Shown here piece after piece: positions 44,741 to 53,207 of a stretch of DNA of 64,000 nt (its first letter is position 1; each line of letters starts with the position of its first letter). The DNA is from Mesopusillimonas faecipullorum (lineage in GTDB: Bacteria; Pseudomonadota; Gammaproteobacteria; Burkholderiales; Burkholderiaceae_B), in contig NZ_JACDXW010000005.1 in assembly GCF_020539505.1 (NCBI RefSeq), forward strand, positions 62,001-126,000, written 5' to 3'. The translations under genes were made by a program, and so were the position numbers. The notes below the pieces were generated by a model. That model made no database searches. It was not told the origin of the DNA and worked only from the letters and a program-made list of their open reading frames with translations.

Positions 44741-45636
44741 GAAGGCTTCTTGACACCTTCGAGTCGACGCGTCAGCTGCTCGAAAGTCATCGCGCCCCCT
44801 ACCCGGCTGCCATCTTCGAAGAAAACAGCGGGCGTACCGCGCACATTGTGTTGCTTGCCAAAGGCCAGCAGCTCGTCGATATTGGTTTCGCAGCTTGCCT
44901 TGGCTGGTGTCTTACCGTCCAGCATCCAGCTGCGCAGCGCCGCAACCGAATCGTCGGCACACATGATGTTCGTGGCTTTTTCGCGAGAATCAGGGGCCAA
45001 TATGGGGAACATCACGGAATAAATGGTGATGTCGTCAAAGCGCTCCAGGGTGCGGTGGAACTGCTTGCAGTAACCGCAGTTGGGGTCTTCGAAAATAGCG
45101 ATTTTGCGCTCGCCTGTGCCACGCACTTGCTTGACGGCGGTGGCCAAAGGCAGTTTCTCGAAGTCAACGGCAGTCAACTTGGCTACGCGTTCCGCTGTCA
45201 AGTCGGTGCGCGTTTCCAGATCGATCAAAGACCCTTGCAGCATGTAGCGCCCGCTGCCATCCACGTAATACAGTTCGCCCTGAACGGGAATCTCGTACAC
45301 CCCGGCAAGCGGTGTCTGCTCCACCTCGCCCAACGTCACACCCGGAAAACGCTGAGCAAAGCTTTGCTTGATGGTTGCCTTGGCTTGTTCCACCTTGGCT
45401 TTTTCTGCCGCCGCAAGCTCGGCAGCCGTAGGCGCACTGACGACGGCCTCTTCAGGCTGAGGTGCCATGGCAGGGCTCGCCGCCTCCGCAGGCTGCTCTG
45501 CCGGTGCTTGTGCAGCGGCCTCTGCCGGCGCGGGCGTATCTGCCCAAGCCGCCGGCGCCATCAACCCCCAGCATGCTGCCAGCGCTAAAGCGGCTTGCGC
45601 CGGGCGGAAGTGACGTATGGATGAACGAAAAGGCAT
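44737..45636 (-). CDS. dsbC: Thiol:disulfide interchange protein DsbC-like, with long Ala/Pro/Glu linker
   Basis: 299 aa from the ATG at 45636. A signal peptide ends near AAWA (about residue 32). A low-complexity Ala/Pro/Glu-rich segment (about 33-88) follows, then the DsbC dimerisation domain (about 90-145) and a thioredoxin domain with the active site CGYC at 187-190. It isomerises wrong disulfides in the periplasm. The linker makes it about 60 residues longer than E. coli DsbC. Confidence 0.93.
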   Translation of the reverse strand: MPFRSSIRHFRPAQAALALAACWGLMAPAAWADTPAPAEAAAQAPAEQPAEAASPAMAPQPEEAVVSAPTAAELAAAEKAKVEQAKATIKQSFAQRFPGVTLGEVEQTPLAGVYEIPVQGELYYVDGSGRYMLQGSLIDLETRTDLTAERVAKLTAVDFEKLPLATAVKQVRGTGERKIAIFEDPNCGYCKQFHRTLERFDDITIYSVMFPILAPDSREKATNIMCADDSVAALRSWMLDGKTPAKASCETNIDELLAFGKQHNVRGTPAVFFEDGSRVGGAMTFEQLTRRLEGVKKPS

Positions 45637-45655
45637 GCGTGTCCTCGCAGGAAAT

Positions 45656-46828
45656 TTAATTGTTTGAAGCTGCAGCAATCAGCCGCTGCTTGACCCAGGG
45701 CAGGCGGTTTACCAGGCTCATGCCCAGGTTACGCCCCAGTACCACAGGCGGCAAATCTGTAGAAAACAGGCGATGCAAGCCATCGGTAGCCATACGCATG
45801 GCCCACACCGGTTCGGCACGCGCACGTCGATAGCGACGCAGCACGGTTTCATCTCCGGGGCTGGCCAATGCAGGTTTTTCGACCAGCACGCGCAGTAAAT
45901 GTTCCACATCTCCGAGGCCAAGGTTTAAACCTTGCCCCGCCAAGGGGTGCACGCGGTGCGCGGCGTCGCCCACCAAGGCCACGCCTGGCGCAACCATGCT
46001 GCTTTGCGCCACCGTCAGTGCAAACCCCAGAACCTCGCCCCGCACAGTGAGCGGCCCCAGACAGTCTGCGGTTACAGCTGCCAACAAGCGCTGCACGTGG
46101 TCGGCACGCGCTTGCTCAGGCATAGCCAACACGGTTTGGGCTCGCGACGTTTCCATGGACCACACCATGGAAACCTGGTGGCCTTGGGCGGTATCGGGCA
46201 TGGGCAACAGGGCGACGATTTCACCATCGACAAACCATTGCCTGGCCATGCCGCCATGCGGCAGCGCCGCTGACAGATGAGTAACCAGGCCCATTTGCCG
46301 ATAATCCCTTTCGGTTTGCGTAATACCCGCCGCTTGCCTGACGGCGGAGTTGGCGCCATCCGCACCGATCACCAGCGGTGTCTTGAGTTCGCGCCCCGAG
46401 CTTGTGATCAAGCCGCCCTGCACCAGGCGTTCGAAACGGTCTTCGACCCAGTCTACGCCGAACACTTGCAGGGCCTGATACAAGGCGCGCTCAATCTCGC
46501 TCGACTCTGCAATCCAAGCCAAAGCCGGCAACATGCGCTGCCAGGCGCGCAGTTCGACACTGCCACCCGCGTCGCCATAAACCTGCATGCCCTCTACAGC
46601 CGTGAGGCGGCGCGTATCCAGCAGGCCCCAGGCACCCAGCTCGTGCAAAAAGCGCTGCGCTGGGGGAGACACCGCGTAAACCCGCGGGTGATAGTGCTCG
46701 GGGACAGCCGGAGCGGGTGCTTGGCGCGGGCCCAACAGGCAGGGGCGCAAGCCGGCCCTTGCCAGGCCTAATGCGCTCGCCAGGCCGACAAGGCCGGTGC
46801 CGCAGACAACAATAGACGGAGATTTCAT
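45656..46828 (-). CDS. UbiH/COQ6-family FAD monooxygenase
   Basis: 390 aa from the ATG at 46828, whose ATGA overlaps the mltA stop. The FAD fold GTGLVGLASALGLARAGL is at the N-terminus, the middle motif reads VIGADGANSAVRQAAGI, and the late motif is ALVGDAAHRVHPLAGQGLNLGLGDV. Family members hydroxylate the ring of ubiquinone precursors; which position is not readable. Confidence 0.92.
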   Translation of the reverse strand: MKSPSIVVCGTGLVGLASALGLARAGLRPCLLGPRQAPAPAVPEHYHPRVYAVSPPAQRFLHELGAWGLLDTRRLTAVEGMQVYGDAGGSVELRAWQRMLPALAWIAESSEIERALYQALQVFGVDWVEDRFERLVQGGLITSSGRELKTPLVIGADGANSAVRQAAGITQTERDYRQMGLVTHLSAALPHGGMARQWFVDGEIVALLPMPDTAQGHQVSMVWSMETSRAQTVLAMPEQARADHVQRLLAAVTADCLGPLTVRGEVLGFALTVAQSSMVAPGVALVGDAAHRVHPLAGQGLNLGLGDVEHLLRVLVEKPALASPGDETVLRRYRRARAEPVWAMRMATDGLHRLFSTDLPPVVLGRNLGMSLVNRLPWVKQRLIAAASNN

Positions 46829-48105
46829 CGGGCTGTAGGAGCTCCTGCCTGGCGCGGCCACAATACCCACATCTGACCGTTCTGTTTCATGCGGCCCGCT
46901 TGCTCGCCGGCCTGATCGCCCGAACCCCAGTAGAAGTCCGTGCGTGCCGCACCCTTGATGGCGGCCCCGGTATCTTGGGCAAACATCAAGCGACGCAGCG
47001 GCGCATTCGAGCTGGGGTGGGTGGTGGCCAAGTAAATGGGGCTTCCCAGGGGGACAAACCCAGCATCAACAGCAACTGAACGCTGGCCGATCAGCGGAAT
47101 GCCATAAGCGCCTTTGGGCCCCAATTCGGGATCAACGATAGCCTCTTCGCTGAAGAACACCATGGCCGGATTTGCGTTCAGCATTTCTTGCACACGGGCC
47201 GGGTTGCGCTGAGCCCACGCTTTGATGTTTTGCATGGAAGCCTGTGAAAGCGAGAGTTCGCCTTTGTCGGCCAGCCACTTGCCTATGGAAGCATAGGGGC
47301 GACCGTTATGGTCGGCATAGGCCAGACGCAGCATGCTGCCATCAGGCAAACGCACACGACCCGAGCCTTGTATCTGCAGGAAAAACGCTTCTACCGGATC
47401 GGCCGCCCATACCAACACAGGCGGCTGGTTGTTAGAGGCCGCAATTTGCGCCCGGGTGTCGTAGGGGACGACCCGTTTACCCTGCAGCTTGCCGCGTATG
47501 CGCTTACCCGCCAGCTCGGGATAGACGGTACCCAGATCTACGGTCAGCAGGTCGGCAGGCGGCGCATACAGAGGCCATTGGTAGACACCCTCGCGCCGTT
47601 TGGAGCCCTGGATGATGGGTTCGTAGTAACCCGTGACGGTATTGCTGGCGAGTTTGCCCTGGGCATCCAGCACACGCCAGGGGCGCAGCCGGGTTTGCAG
47701 AAACTCGCGCATGGCGGCGGCGCTAGGGGCAGGTCGGTCTTGCCACTGAGACGCAGCGGCACACACAGGCTGCCAAGCCCGGGGAGCGGCACGGGCCGGC
47801 ATCACCAAGGAACCCGACACTGGCCGCATCAAGCCCTTGCAGTTGTTCAGGAAGGCTTTCCAGACTTGTTCGAGATTATCTTCGTTCCAGCCCGGCAACG
47901 TCGACCAGTCAACCGCCACGAATTTTCCGGCCAGCGTACGCGCAGGGGTTTCGGGCAATTGTGCCAAAGCCGGCACCTGTAAAGGCTGGCTTGCCACATC
48001 CGCTGCGGGAGCCCCAGGCGCGGCGCCCTGTTGATCCGTTTCGGGGGGCACGGTAGTGCAGGCTGCCAGCACCGACAGTAATACCAATGACGCGAGTTTC
48101 TTCAT
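46825..48105 (-). CDS. mltA: Membrane-bound lytic murein transglycosylase A
   Basis: 426 aa lipoprotein: the lipobox LLSVLAACTT places Cys16 as the lipidated residue. The MltA barrel domain is in the middle (GYYEPIIQGSKRR) and the 3D domain at the end (SVAVDAGFVPLGSPIYLATTH; FAQDTGAAIKGAARTDFYWGSGDQAG). It cleaves peptidoglycan from the outer membrane. It overlaps the downstream UbiH-like gene. Confidence 0.95.
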   Translation of the reverse strand: MKKLASLVLLSVLAACTTVPPETDQQGAAPGAPAADVASQPLQVPALAQLPETPARTLAGKFVAVDWSTLPGWNEDNLEQVWKAFLNNCKGLMRPVSGSLVMPARAAPRAWQPVCAAASQWQDRPAPSAAAMREFLQTRLRPWRVLDAQGKLASNTVTGYYEPIIQGSKRREGVYQWPLYAPPADLLTVDLGTVYPELAGKRIRGKLQGKRVVPYDTRAQIAASNNQPPVLVWAADPVEAFFLQIQGSGRVRLPDGSMLRLAYADHNGRPYASIGKWLADKGELSLSQASMQNIKAWAQRNPARVQEMLNANPAMVFFSEEAIVDPELGPKGAYGIPLIGQRSVAVDAGFVPLGSPIYLATTHPSSNAPLRRLMFAQDTGAAIKGAARTDFYWGSGDQAGEQAGRMKQNGQMWVLWPRQAGAPTAR

Positions 48106-48160
48106 CTATGCAATACCTGGTTCTTACATAAGAGGCCACGCAGGCCGCACTACACACCTA

Positions 48161-48535
48161 TTAGTGCAAGGTTCTGGGCATGGCCAGGACGAATTCGGCG
48201 ATGGGCGCCTCGAAAGGCACGCCATTATCGCCTACGCAATGATACGAGCCTTTCATGGTTCCAAAGGGCGTAGGCAAGGGGCAACCACTGGTGTACTCGA
48301 AGGATTCACCGGGCCCCAGCAAGGGCTGTTGCCCCACCACGCCCAAGCCGCGCACCTCTTGAACGTGTTGGTCGGCATCGGTGATGATCCAGTGGCGACT
48401 GATGACTTGAGCCGGGTGCTGCCCGCGATTCGTGATGCGTACGGTGTAAGCAAAAAAATATTGCTGCTCTGCTGGATTGGACTGTTCCGGCAAATACTGA
48501 GGTGAAACCGTTACGTCAATGTCGTAGTTTTTCAT
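48161..48535 (-). CDS. apaG: ApaG protein
   Basis: 124 aa, the usual length, from the ATG at 48535; the longer open frame upstream is a shadow of the rpe 5' end on the other strand. HWIITDADQHVQEVRGLGVVGQQPLLGPGESFEYTSG is the characteristic core. It is an FN3-like fold linked to Co/Mg efflux; the molecular function is not established. Divergent from rpe. Confidence 0.95.
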   Translation of the reverse strand: MKNYDIDVTVSPQYLPEQSNPAEQQYFFAYTVRITNRGQHPAQVISRHWIITDADQHVQEVRGLGVVGQQPLLGPGESFEYTSGCPLPTPFGTMKGSYHCVGDNGVPFEAPIAEFVLAMPRTLH

Positions 48536-48646
48536 GTGGATACCCGCGAAGATAAGCCGGCCTCGGCAACCGGGACCAGGGAGCACTACAATACCCCAGC
48601 CGTCAGAGGCACCGTGCCTGTCGATACCCGCTAGTTTATTACGCCC

Positions 48647-49348
48647 ATGAACGCTTCTACCAAAACCCGCATTGCCCCCAGCCTGCTGTCGGCCGATTTT
48701 GCCCGTCTGGGCGAAGAAGTCCGCTCTGTCGTCGCCGCCGGCGCCGACTGGATACATCTGGACGTCATGGACAACCATTATGTCCCCAACCTAACGGTAG
48801 GCCCCATGGTGTGCGAGGCCCTGCGCCCCCACACCAGTGCGCCCATAGACGTCCACCTCATGGTAGAACCGGTAGACGCGCTGGTCCCGATGTTTGCCAA
48901 AGCCGGTGCCGACATCATTACCTTTCACCCCGAAGCCTCGCGCCACCCCGACCGCACGCTGGGCCTGATCCGCGACGCCGGCTGTAAAGCCGGCCTGGTT
49001 TTCAACCCGGCCACACCGCTCAACTGGATGGATCATGTCATGGACAAGCTGGATGTCGTCCTGCTGATGTCCGTCAACCCCGGTTTTGGGGGGCAAAGTT
49101 TCATTCCCGCCACGCTGAACAAGTTGCAAGAAGCCCGCCAGCGTATAGATGCCTGGGCCGCTCGGGGCGGCCAAGCCATCGCGCTGGAAATAGACGGTGG
49201 CGTCAAAGTCGACAACATCGCCCAGATCCGTGCCGCCGGTGCCGATACCTTTGTGGCCGGATCGGCCATCTTCAGCCAACCCGACTACGCTCAGGTCATC
49301 AGCGCCTTGCGCCAAGAGATCCTGCGCGGCGAATCCGTTTCCATTTAA
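48647..49348 (+). CDS. rpe: Ribulose-phosphate 3-epimerase
   Basis: 233 aa TIM barrel. Metal and catalytic motifs visible: [45 protein letters not shown] and EIDGGVK. It interconverts ribulose- and xylulose-5-phosphate. It begins the rpe-gph-trp cluster, 13 bases before gph. Confidence 0.97.
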   Translation: MNASTKTRIAPSLLSADFARLGEEVRSVVAAGADWIHLDVMDNHYVPNLTVGPMVCEALRPHTSAPIDVHLMVEPVDALVPMFAKAGADIITFHPEASRHPDRTLGLIRDAGCKAGLVFNPATPLNWMDHVMDKLDVVLLMSVNPGFGGQSFIPATLNKLQEARQRIDAWAARGGQAIALEIDGGVKVDNIAQIRAAGADTFVAGSAIFSQPDYAQVISALRQEILRGESVSI

Positions 49349-49361
49349 TCAAGGAAAGGCC

Positions 49362-50030
49362 ATGTCGTTTGCCGCAGTCCTGCTAGACCTCGACGGCACC
49401 TTGCTTAACACGCTTGCCGACCTTACCGACGCCACCAATGCCATGCGCATCGAGCTGGGCATGCATCCGCTAAGCCAGGATGTCGTCGCCACCTATCTGG
49501 GTAAAGGCACACGCAATCTTGTGCGCCGCGCGCTTTCCAATAGCCTGGATGCCCATGTTGACGACGAACTCTTGGACCGCGGCCTGGAAATTTTCCAACG
49601 CACCTATCATCTCGTCAACGGTGACAAGACCCTGTTGTACCCCGGGGTACTCGAAGGCCTGACCGCCTTTCGCGAACAAGGCATGCGCCTGGCCGTCGTC
49701 ACCAACAAGCCACAGGCCTTCACGTTGCCGTTGCTCGAGCGCTCCGGTTTGTTGCATTTCTTCGAGCACGTGGTGTGCGGTGACACCTGTGCACAGCGCA
49801 AGCCCGACCCCATGCCCATGCTGCACGCCTGCGACTTGCTCGACGTCGCCCCCGCCGACACCCTGGCCATAGGCGATTCCTGCAACGACGCCTTGGCCGC
49901 CAAGGCCGCCGGCATTACCGTGCTGGCAGTGCCCTATGGTTACAACGAAGGCCAAAGCGTGCACACGCTGGAGGTCGATGATATAGTGTCATCCATTGAA
50001 GAAGCGGCCCAATGGGCCCGAAATCATTAA
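49362..50030 (+). CDS. gph: Phosphoglycolate phosphatase
   Basis: 222 aa HAD hydrolase from the ATG at 49362 (AAGGAAAGG upstream). DLDGTLLNT near residue 9 has the nucleophile Asp, VTNKPQAF is motif II, and the later RKPDPMPM and AIGDSCNDALAAKAAG are motifs III-IV. It removes phosphate from 2-phosphoglycolate. The upstream open frame is a shadow of rpe. Confidence 0.95.
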   Translation: MSFAAVLLDLDGTLLNTLADLTDATNAMRIELGMHPLSQDVVATYLGKGTRNLVRRALSNSLDAHVDDELLDRGLEIFQRTYHLVNGDKTLLYPGVLEGLTAFREQGMRLAVVTNKPQAFTLPLLERSGLLHFFEHVVCGDTCAQRKPDPMPMLHACDLLDVAPADTLAIGDSCNDALAAKAAGITVLAVPYGYNEGQSVHTLEVDDIVSSIEEAAQWARNH

Positions 50031-50092
50031 GCCCCGCAGCTTCGGCAAGCCGCCTTAGCACTGTTGGCACAAACCAAAGTTCATACATTTTC

Positions 50093-50176
50093 ATGCATTC
50101 CGTCTCCCTGCACGCGCACCTCAGCCTCTACGCCGGTTATTGGCGTTACTGGCGTTCGTGCGCCGGGTGGCGGTAA
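50093..50176 (+). CDS. trpL: Trp leader peptide
   Basis: A 27-codon frame too short for normal ORF calling. It ends with a Trp-dense stretch: codons 17, 20 and 26 are TGG (YWRYWR then GWR). It is followed by a hairpin with a T-run before trpE. This is the standard design of ribosome-mediated attenuation: low Trp-tRNA stalls the ribosome and prevents the terminator from folding. Confidence 0.88.
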   Translation: MHSVSLHAHLSLYAGYWRYWRSCAGWR

Positions 50177-50229
50177 TCGGTCCCGGCATGCAGGCACTTT
50201 CCCGCATGCCCCGACAACCAGCCTGATCA

Positions 50230-50263
50230 AGCCCGGCGCCTTTTATGTGCCGGGCTTTTTTTG
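50230..50263 (+). terminator. trpE attenuator
   Basis: AAGCCCGGC / GCCGGGCTT, 9-bp stem with an 11-base loop, then a T7 run. It lies between the leader peptide and trpE. The CCCGGC arm can alternatively pair with GCCGGG at 50162-50167 inside the leader gene, giving a possible competing structure; CCCGGC at 50182-50187 is a further partner. Confidence 0.88.
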
Positions 50264-50314
50264 TGTCTTTTTCATCCGGCACGGCGCCTTTTCCAGACCG
50301 CAACCGAGAAACCC

Positions 50315-51835
50315 ATGACCGAAATAGAATTCAACGCACTGGCCGCACAAGGCTACAACCGTATTCCTCTGTTGGCGGAAACCTATGCCGACTTGGACAC
50401 CCCTTTGGCCATCTACCTGAAGCTGGCCCACGCCGGCCCGGAAGGCGGGCGCAATAGCTGCTTGATGGAATCCGTGGTGGGCGGCGAGCGCTTCGGGCGC
50501 TACTCCTTCATCGGCCTGCCGGCCAAAACCGTCATCCGCGCCACCGGCCGCTTAACCGAAGTTGTACACAAGGGAGAAGTGGTAGAAACCCACGAAGGGG
50601 ATCCCTTGAGCTTCATCGAGTCCTACCAACAACGCTTCAAAGTCGCCTTGCGCCCCGGCATGCCCCGGTTTGCGGGCGGTCTGGCAGGCTATTTCGGCTA
50701 CGACACCGTCAGACACATCGAACCGCGCCTGGGGCCAGCTGTTAAACCCTTTCCTGCCGGCATGGAAGAAGGCACGCCCGACATCATGCTGTTGCACATC
50801 GATGAGCTGGCCGTTGTCGATAATTTGGCTGGGCGCACCTACCTGGTCGTTTACGCCGACCCGCGTGAACCCGAGGCTTATGTGAATGCGCGCAAACGCC
50901 TTAAAGATCTGCGCCTGAAACTGCGCACGCCGGTCACTATCCCGTATGCCTACGCCAGCCTGCAAACCGAGTCGTTCCGAGACTTCAAGAAAGAAGACTA
51001 TTTAGCTGCCGTAGGCAAGGCCAAAGAATATATTGCCGCCGGCGACCTGATGCAGGTGCAAATCGGCCAAGTGATCGCCAAGCCCTACCGAGATTCGCCG
51101 CTTTCGCTATACCGCGCCTTGCGTTCGCTGAACCCATCGCCCTATATGTACTACTGGGATTTCGAAGCGTTTCATGTGGTGGGTTCTTCACCAGAGATTC
51201 TGGTGCGTCAGGAAACCATTACCGAAGCAGGCCAAGATAAGACACAGGTTACGATCCGCCCCCTGGCCGGCACCCGCAAACGCGGCGGCACGCCAGAAGA
51301 AGACGCCCGCTTGGCCGACGAGCTGCAGGCCGATCCTAAAGAGCGGGCCGAACACGTCATGCTGATAGACCTGGCCCGCAACGACATCGGCCGCGTGGCC
51401 AAAACGGGTAGCGTGCGAGTCACGGACACCATGAGCATAGAGCGCTACTCACATGTCATGCACTTGGTTTCCAACGTCTCGGGCGAGCTGAACGACAATA
51501 TGAGCAATATGGACGTTCTGCGAGCCACCTTCCCGGCGGGCACCCTCACGGGTGCGCCCAAAGTGCGCGCCATGGAGATTATCGACGAGCTGGAACCCGT
51601 ACGTCGCGGCATATACGGAGGCGCCGCCGGCTACCTAAGCTATAGCGGCGAAATGGACGTGGCCATTGCCATACGCACCGGCATCATCAAAGACGGCATC
51701 TTGTTCGCGCAAGCCGCCGCAGGCATCGTTGCGGATTCCGAGCCCGAAAAAGAATGGCTGGAAACGGAAGCCAAGGCACGGGCTGTATTGCGCGCTGCCG
51801 AAAAAGTGCAATTTGGCTTGGACGAGCCGATTTAA
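50315..51835 (+). CDS. trpE: Anthranilate synthase component I
   Basis: 506 aa from the ATG at 50315. The feedback-site stretch NSCLMESVVGGERFGRYSFIG is near residue 46. The chorismate-binding domain contains AGTRKRGGTPEEDARLADEL, HVMLIDLARNDIGRV, TFPAGTLTGAPKVRAMEIIDELEP and GAAGYLSYSGEMDVAIAIRT. It makes anthranilate with TrpG, whose gene is 6.9 kb away. A perfect hairpin follows the stop. Confidence 0.97.
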   Translation: MTEIEFNALAAQGYNRIPLLAETYADLDTPLAIYLKLAHAGPEGGRNSCLMESVVGGERFGRYSFIGLPAKTVIRATGRLTEVVHKGEVVETHEGDPLSFIESYQQRFKVALRPGMPRFAGGLAGYFGYDTVRHIEPRLGPAVKPFPAGMEEGTPDIMLLHIDELAVVDNLAGRTYLVVYADPREPEAYVNARKRLKDLRLKLRTPVTIPYAYASLQTESFRDFKKEDYLAAVGKAKEYIAAGDLMQVQIGQVIAKPYRDSPLSLYRALRSLNPSPYMYYWDFEAFHVVGSSPEILVRQETITEAGQDKTQVTIRPLAGTRKRGGTPEEDARLADELQADPKERAEHVMLIDLARNDIGRVAKTGSVRVTDTMSIERYSHVMHLVSNVSGELNDNMSNMDVLRATFPAGTLTGAPKVRAMEIIDELEPVRRGIYGGAAGYLSYSGEMDVAIAIRTGIIKDGILFAQAAAGIVADSEPEKEWLETEAKARAVLRAAEKVQFGLDEPI

Positions 51836-51846
51836 GCCAGGCTAAG

Positions 51847-51868
51847 GGCCGGCGAGACGTCGCCGGCC
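51847..51868. terminator. Hairpin after trpE
   Basis: GGCCGGCGA / TCGCCGGCC, 9-bp perfect stem with a GACG loop, 11 bases after the trpE stop and 20 before the end of the convergent PilZ gene. There is no T-run. It suggests trpE transcription ends here rather than continuing to trpG. Confidence 0.55.
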
Positions 51869-51888
51869 TGGGAACGACGAAGCCAGGG

Positions 51889-52635
51889 TCAGCCCAGGCC
51901 GCGCTTGCGTGCGATCATTTGACGTTCCAAGCTAAAAATATAGCTTTGCAGCAGGCTTTCACCGCTGCCGCGCAGGTCGACGAAAGCGCCGCCTACATGC
52001 CGCACTCGTTTGCCGTTGGGAAGCTCCCGTCCTTCTTGTCGTACGATCTGCACATTGGTGGACAGTCGACCGACGTCAGGCAAGAACAAGGTGCAGCCAT
52101 GCAGTATCGAGCCCACGCTTAGCTCGATGTCGGGCCGCGCCAGCAACAAGGCCAAACCCGATGCACTGATGTCGTGCAAGGCCAGCGTAATGGCCGTGGG
52201 GCGCAGCGCCAGCGTACAGGTGGCCGGATTGGAAACCGGCACTTGCACACGGTAACTGCCACGCCGCTGGATACGTCGCACCGTGGATGGCAGCGGCATC
52301 ATCAAGGCCGGCCTGCCTTCGAACAAGGTGCTTTGCAAAGGCGCGCCCGAAAACTGCACTTTGACTTGATCTACCAGTACCTCGAAGCTGGCTTTACCGT
52401 CATCGATCAAAGCCTGGTTGATAAGCGCTTGCGGGGCGCAGTCTACGATAAGCGCCTCGGCCTTGAGGTCTATGTGCAGCAACGTGGTAACGGTAGAGGT
52501 GGTGTGTAAACGACCTTTCATCTGCATGAGCAGGCCGCCCTCGAGCATGCGACGAAACAGATGCACGATCTCGTGGCGAGAGCTAAGCAGGTAAGGGTCT
52601 TGATCGGGGGGCAGGAGATTCGAAGCGCCGGGCAT
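51889..52635 (-). CDS. PilZ-domain protein with YcgR-like N-terminal domain
   Basis: 248 aa from the ATG at 52635; a GTG 18 codons earlier is open. The N-terminal YcgR-type domain spans about 1-115, then PilZ. The c-di-GMP motif RxxxR is present as RRGSYR (near 123) and D/NxSxxG as DISASG (near 154). Such proteins act as flagellar brakes or other c-di-GMP effectors. No flagellar genes are visible nearby. Confidence 0.88.
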   Translation of the reverse strand: MPGASNLLPPDQDPYLLSSRHEIVHLFRRMLEGGLLMQMKGRLHTTSTVTTLLHIDLKAEALIVDCAPQALINQALIDDGKASFEVLVDQVKVQFSGAPLQSTLFEGRPALMMPLPSTVRRIQRRGSYRVQVPVSNPATCTLALRPTAITLALHDISASGLALLLARPDIELSVGSILHGCTLFLPDVGRLSTNVQIVRQEGRELPNGKRVRHVGGAFVDLRGSGESLLQSYIFSLERQMIARKRGLG

Positions 52636-52764
52636 GGTGAAATGGGTGAAGCCGCTGGTAATGCGTACAAACACCAGCGATACTAACACCAGCTTTCTTT
52701 TATTTCATCCAGAAACAAATGCCGGATACCCGGCTTATTCAACTTTGTGGCGGGGCACGCTGCG

Positions 52765-53106
52765 CTAAGCTTGAGTATGAGGGTCGGTTGGGCCTTGATC
52801 GGGTGCCGCGTAGAACTCAACGAACATTCTGACAGCCCCATGCGGTTCGACATTGTGTTCAACCGTAGGTGCCACTATGCCTGGGGTGCCCGGCACCAGA
52901 ATGACGTCCTCACCCCAGCTGGGCACGCTATAGCGCAATTGGCCTTCAAGCACGTGTATCAAGGCCCACACGCCCGGCTTGGTGGAATGCGCATTGCGCA
53001 TCTTGGCCGGCATGGTGTCTTGGTCGAATTCGCCGGTGCGGCGGTAAGCGACCACGCCTTCGGGCAGGCTTTGCGGACGGTGGTTTACGTAATCGGGAAG
53101 TGACAT
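52765..53106 (-). CDS. DUF1971 cupin (YeaR/TehB-like)
   Basis: 113 aa single cupin. KPGVWALIHVLEGQLRYSV, PGIVAPTVEHNVEPHG and RMFVEFY match DUF1971, found in E. coli YeaR, whose expression responds to nitrate and nitric oxide, and beside tellurite-resistance TehB. It is divergent from the ABC-nnrS operon with an FNR-like site between them. Confidence 0.83.
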   Translation of the reverse strand: MSLPDYVNHRPQSLPEGVVAYRRTGEFDQDTMPAKMRNAHSTKPGVWALIHVLEGQLRYSVPSWGEDVILVPGTPGIVAPTVEHNVEPHGAVRMFVEFYAAPDQGPTDPHTQA

Positions 53107-53164
53107 GGGAAACCTCGCAAGGGCAGGGAGTCTCTATGTAAACACAGAAGCCGCCGCTGGGTCA

Positions 53165-53178
53165 TTGATAATTGTCAT
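53165..53178. promoter_or_regulatory. FNR/NnrR/Dnr-type site in the divergent promoter
   Basis: TTGATAATTGTCAT matches TTGAT-nnnn-GTCAA at nine of ten specified positions. It is 30 bases before the ABC solute-binding gene and about 59 before the cupin gene. A CRP/FNR-family NO- or oxygen-responsive regulator is the likely reader. Confidence 0.55.
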
Positions 53179-53207
53179 GATCCGCTGCCAGCTAAGCCAA
53201 TAGACTA

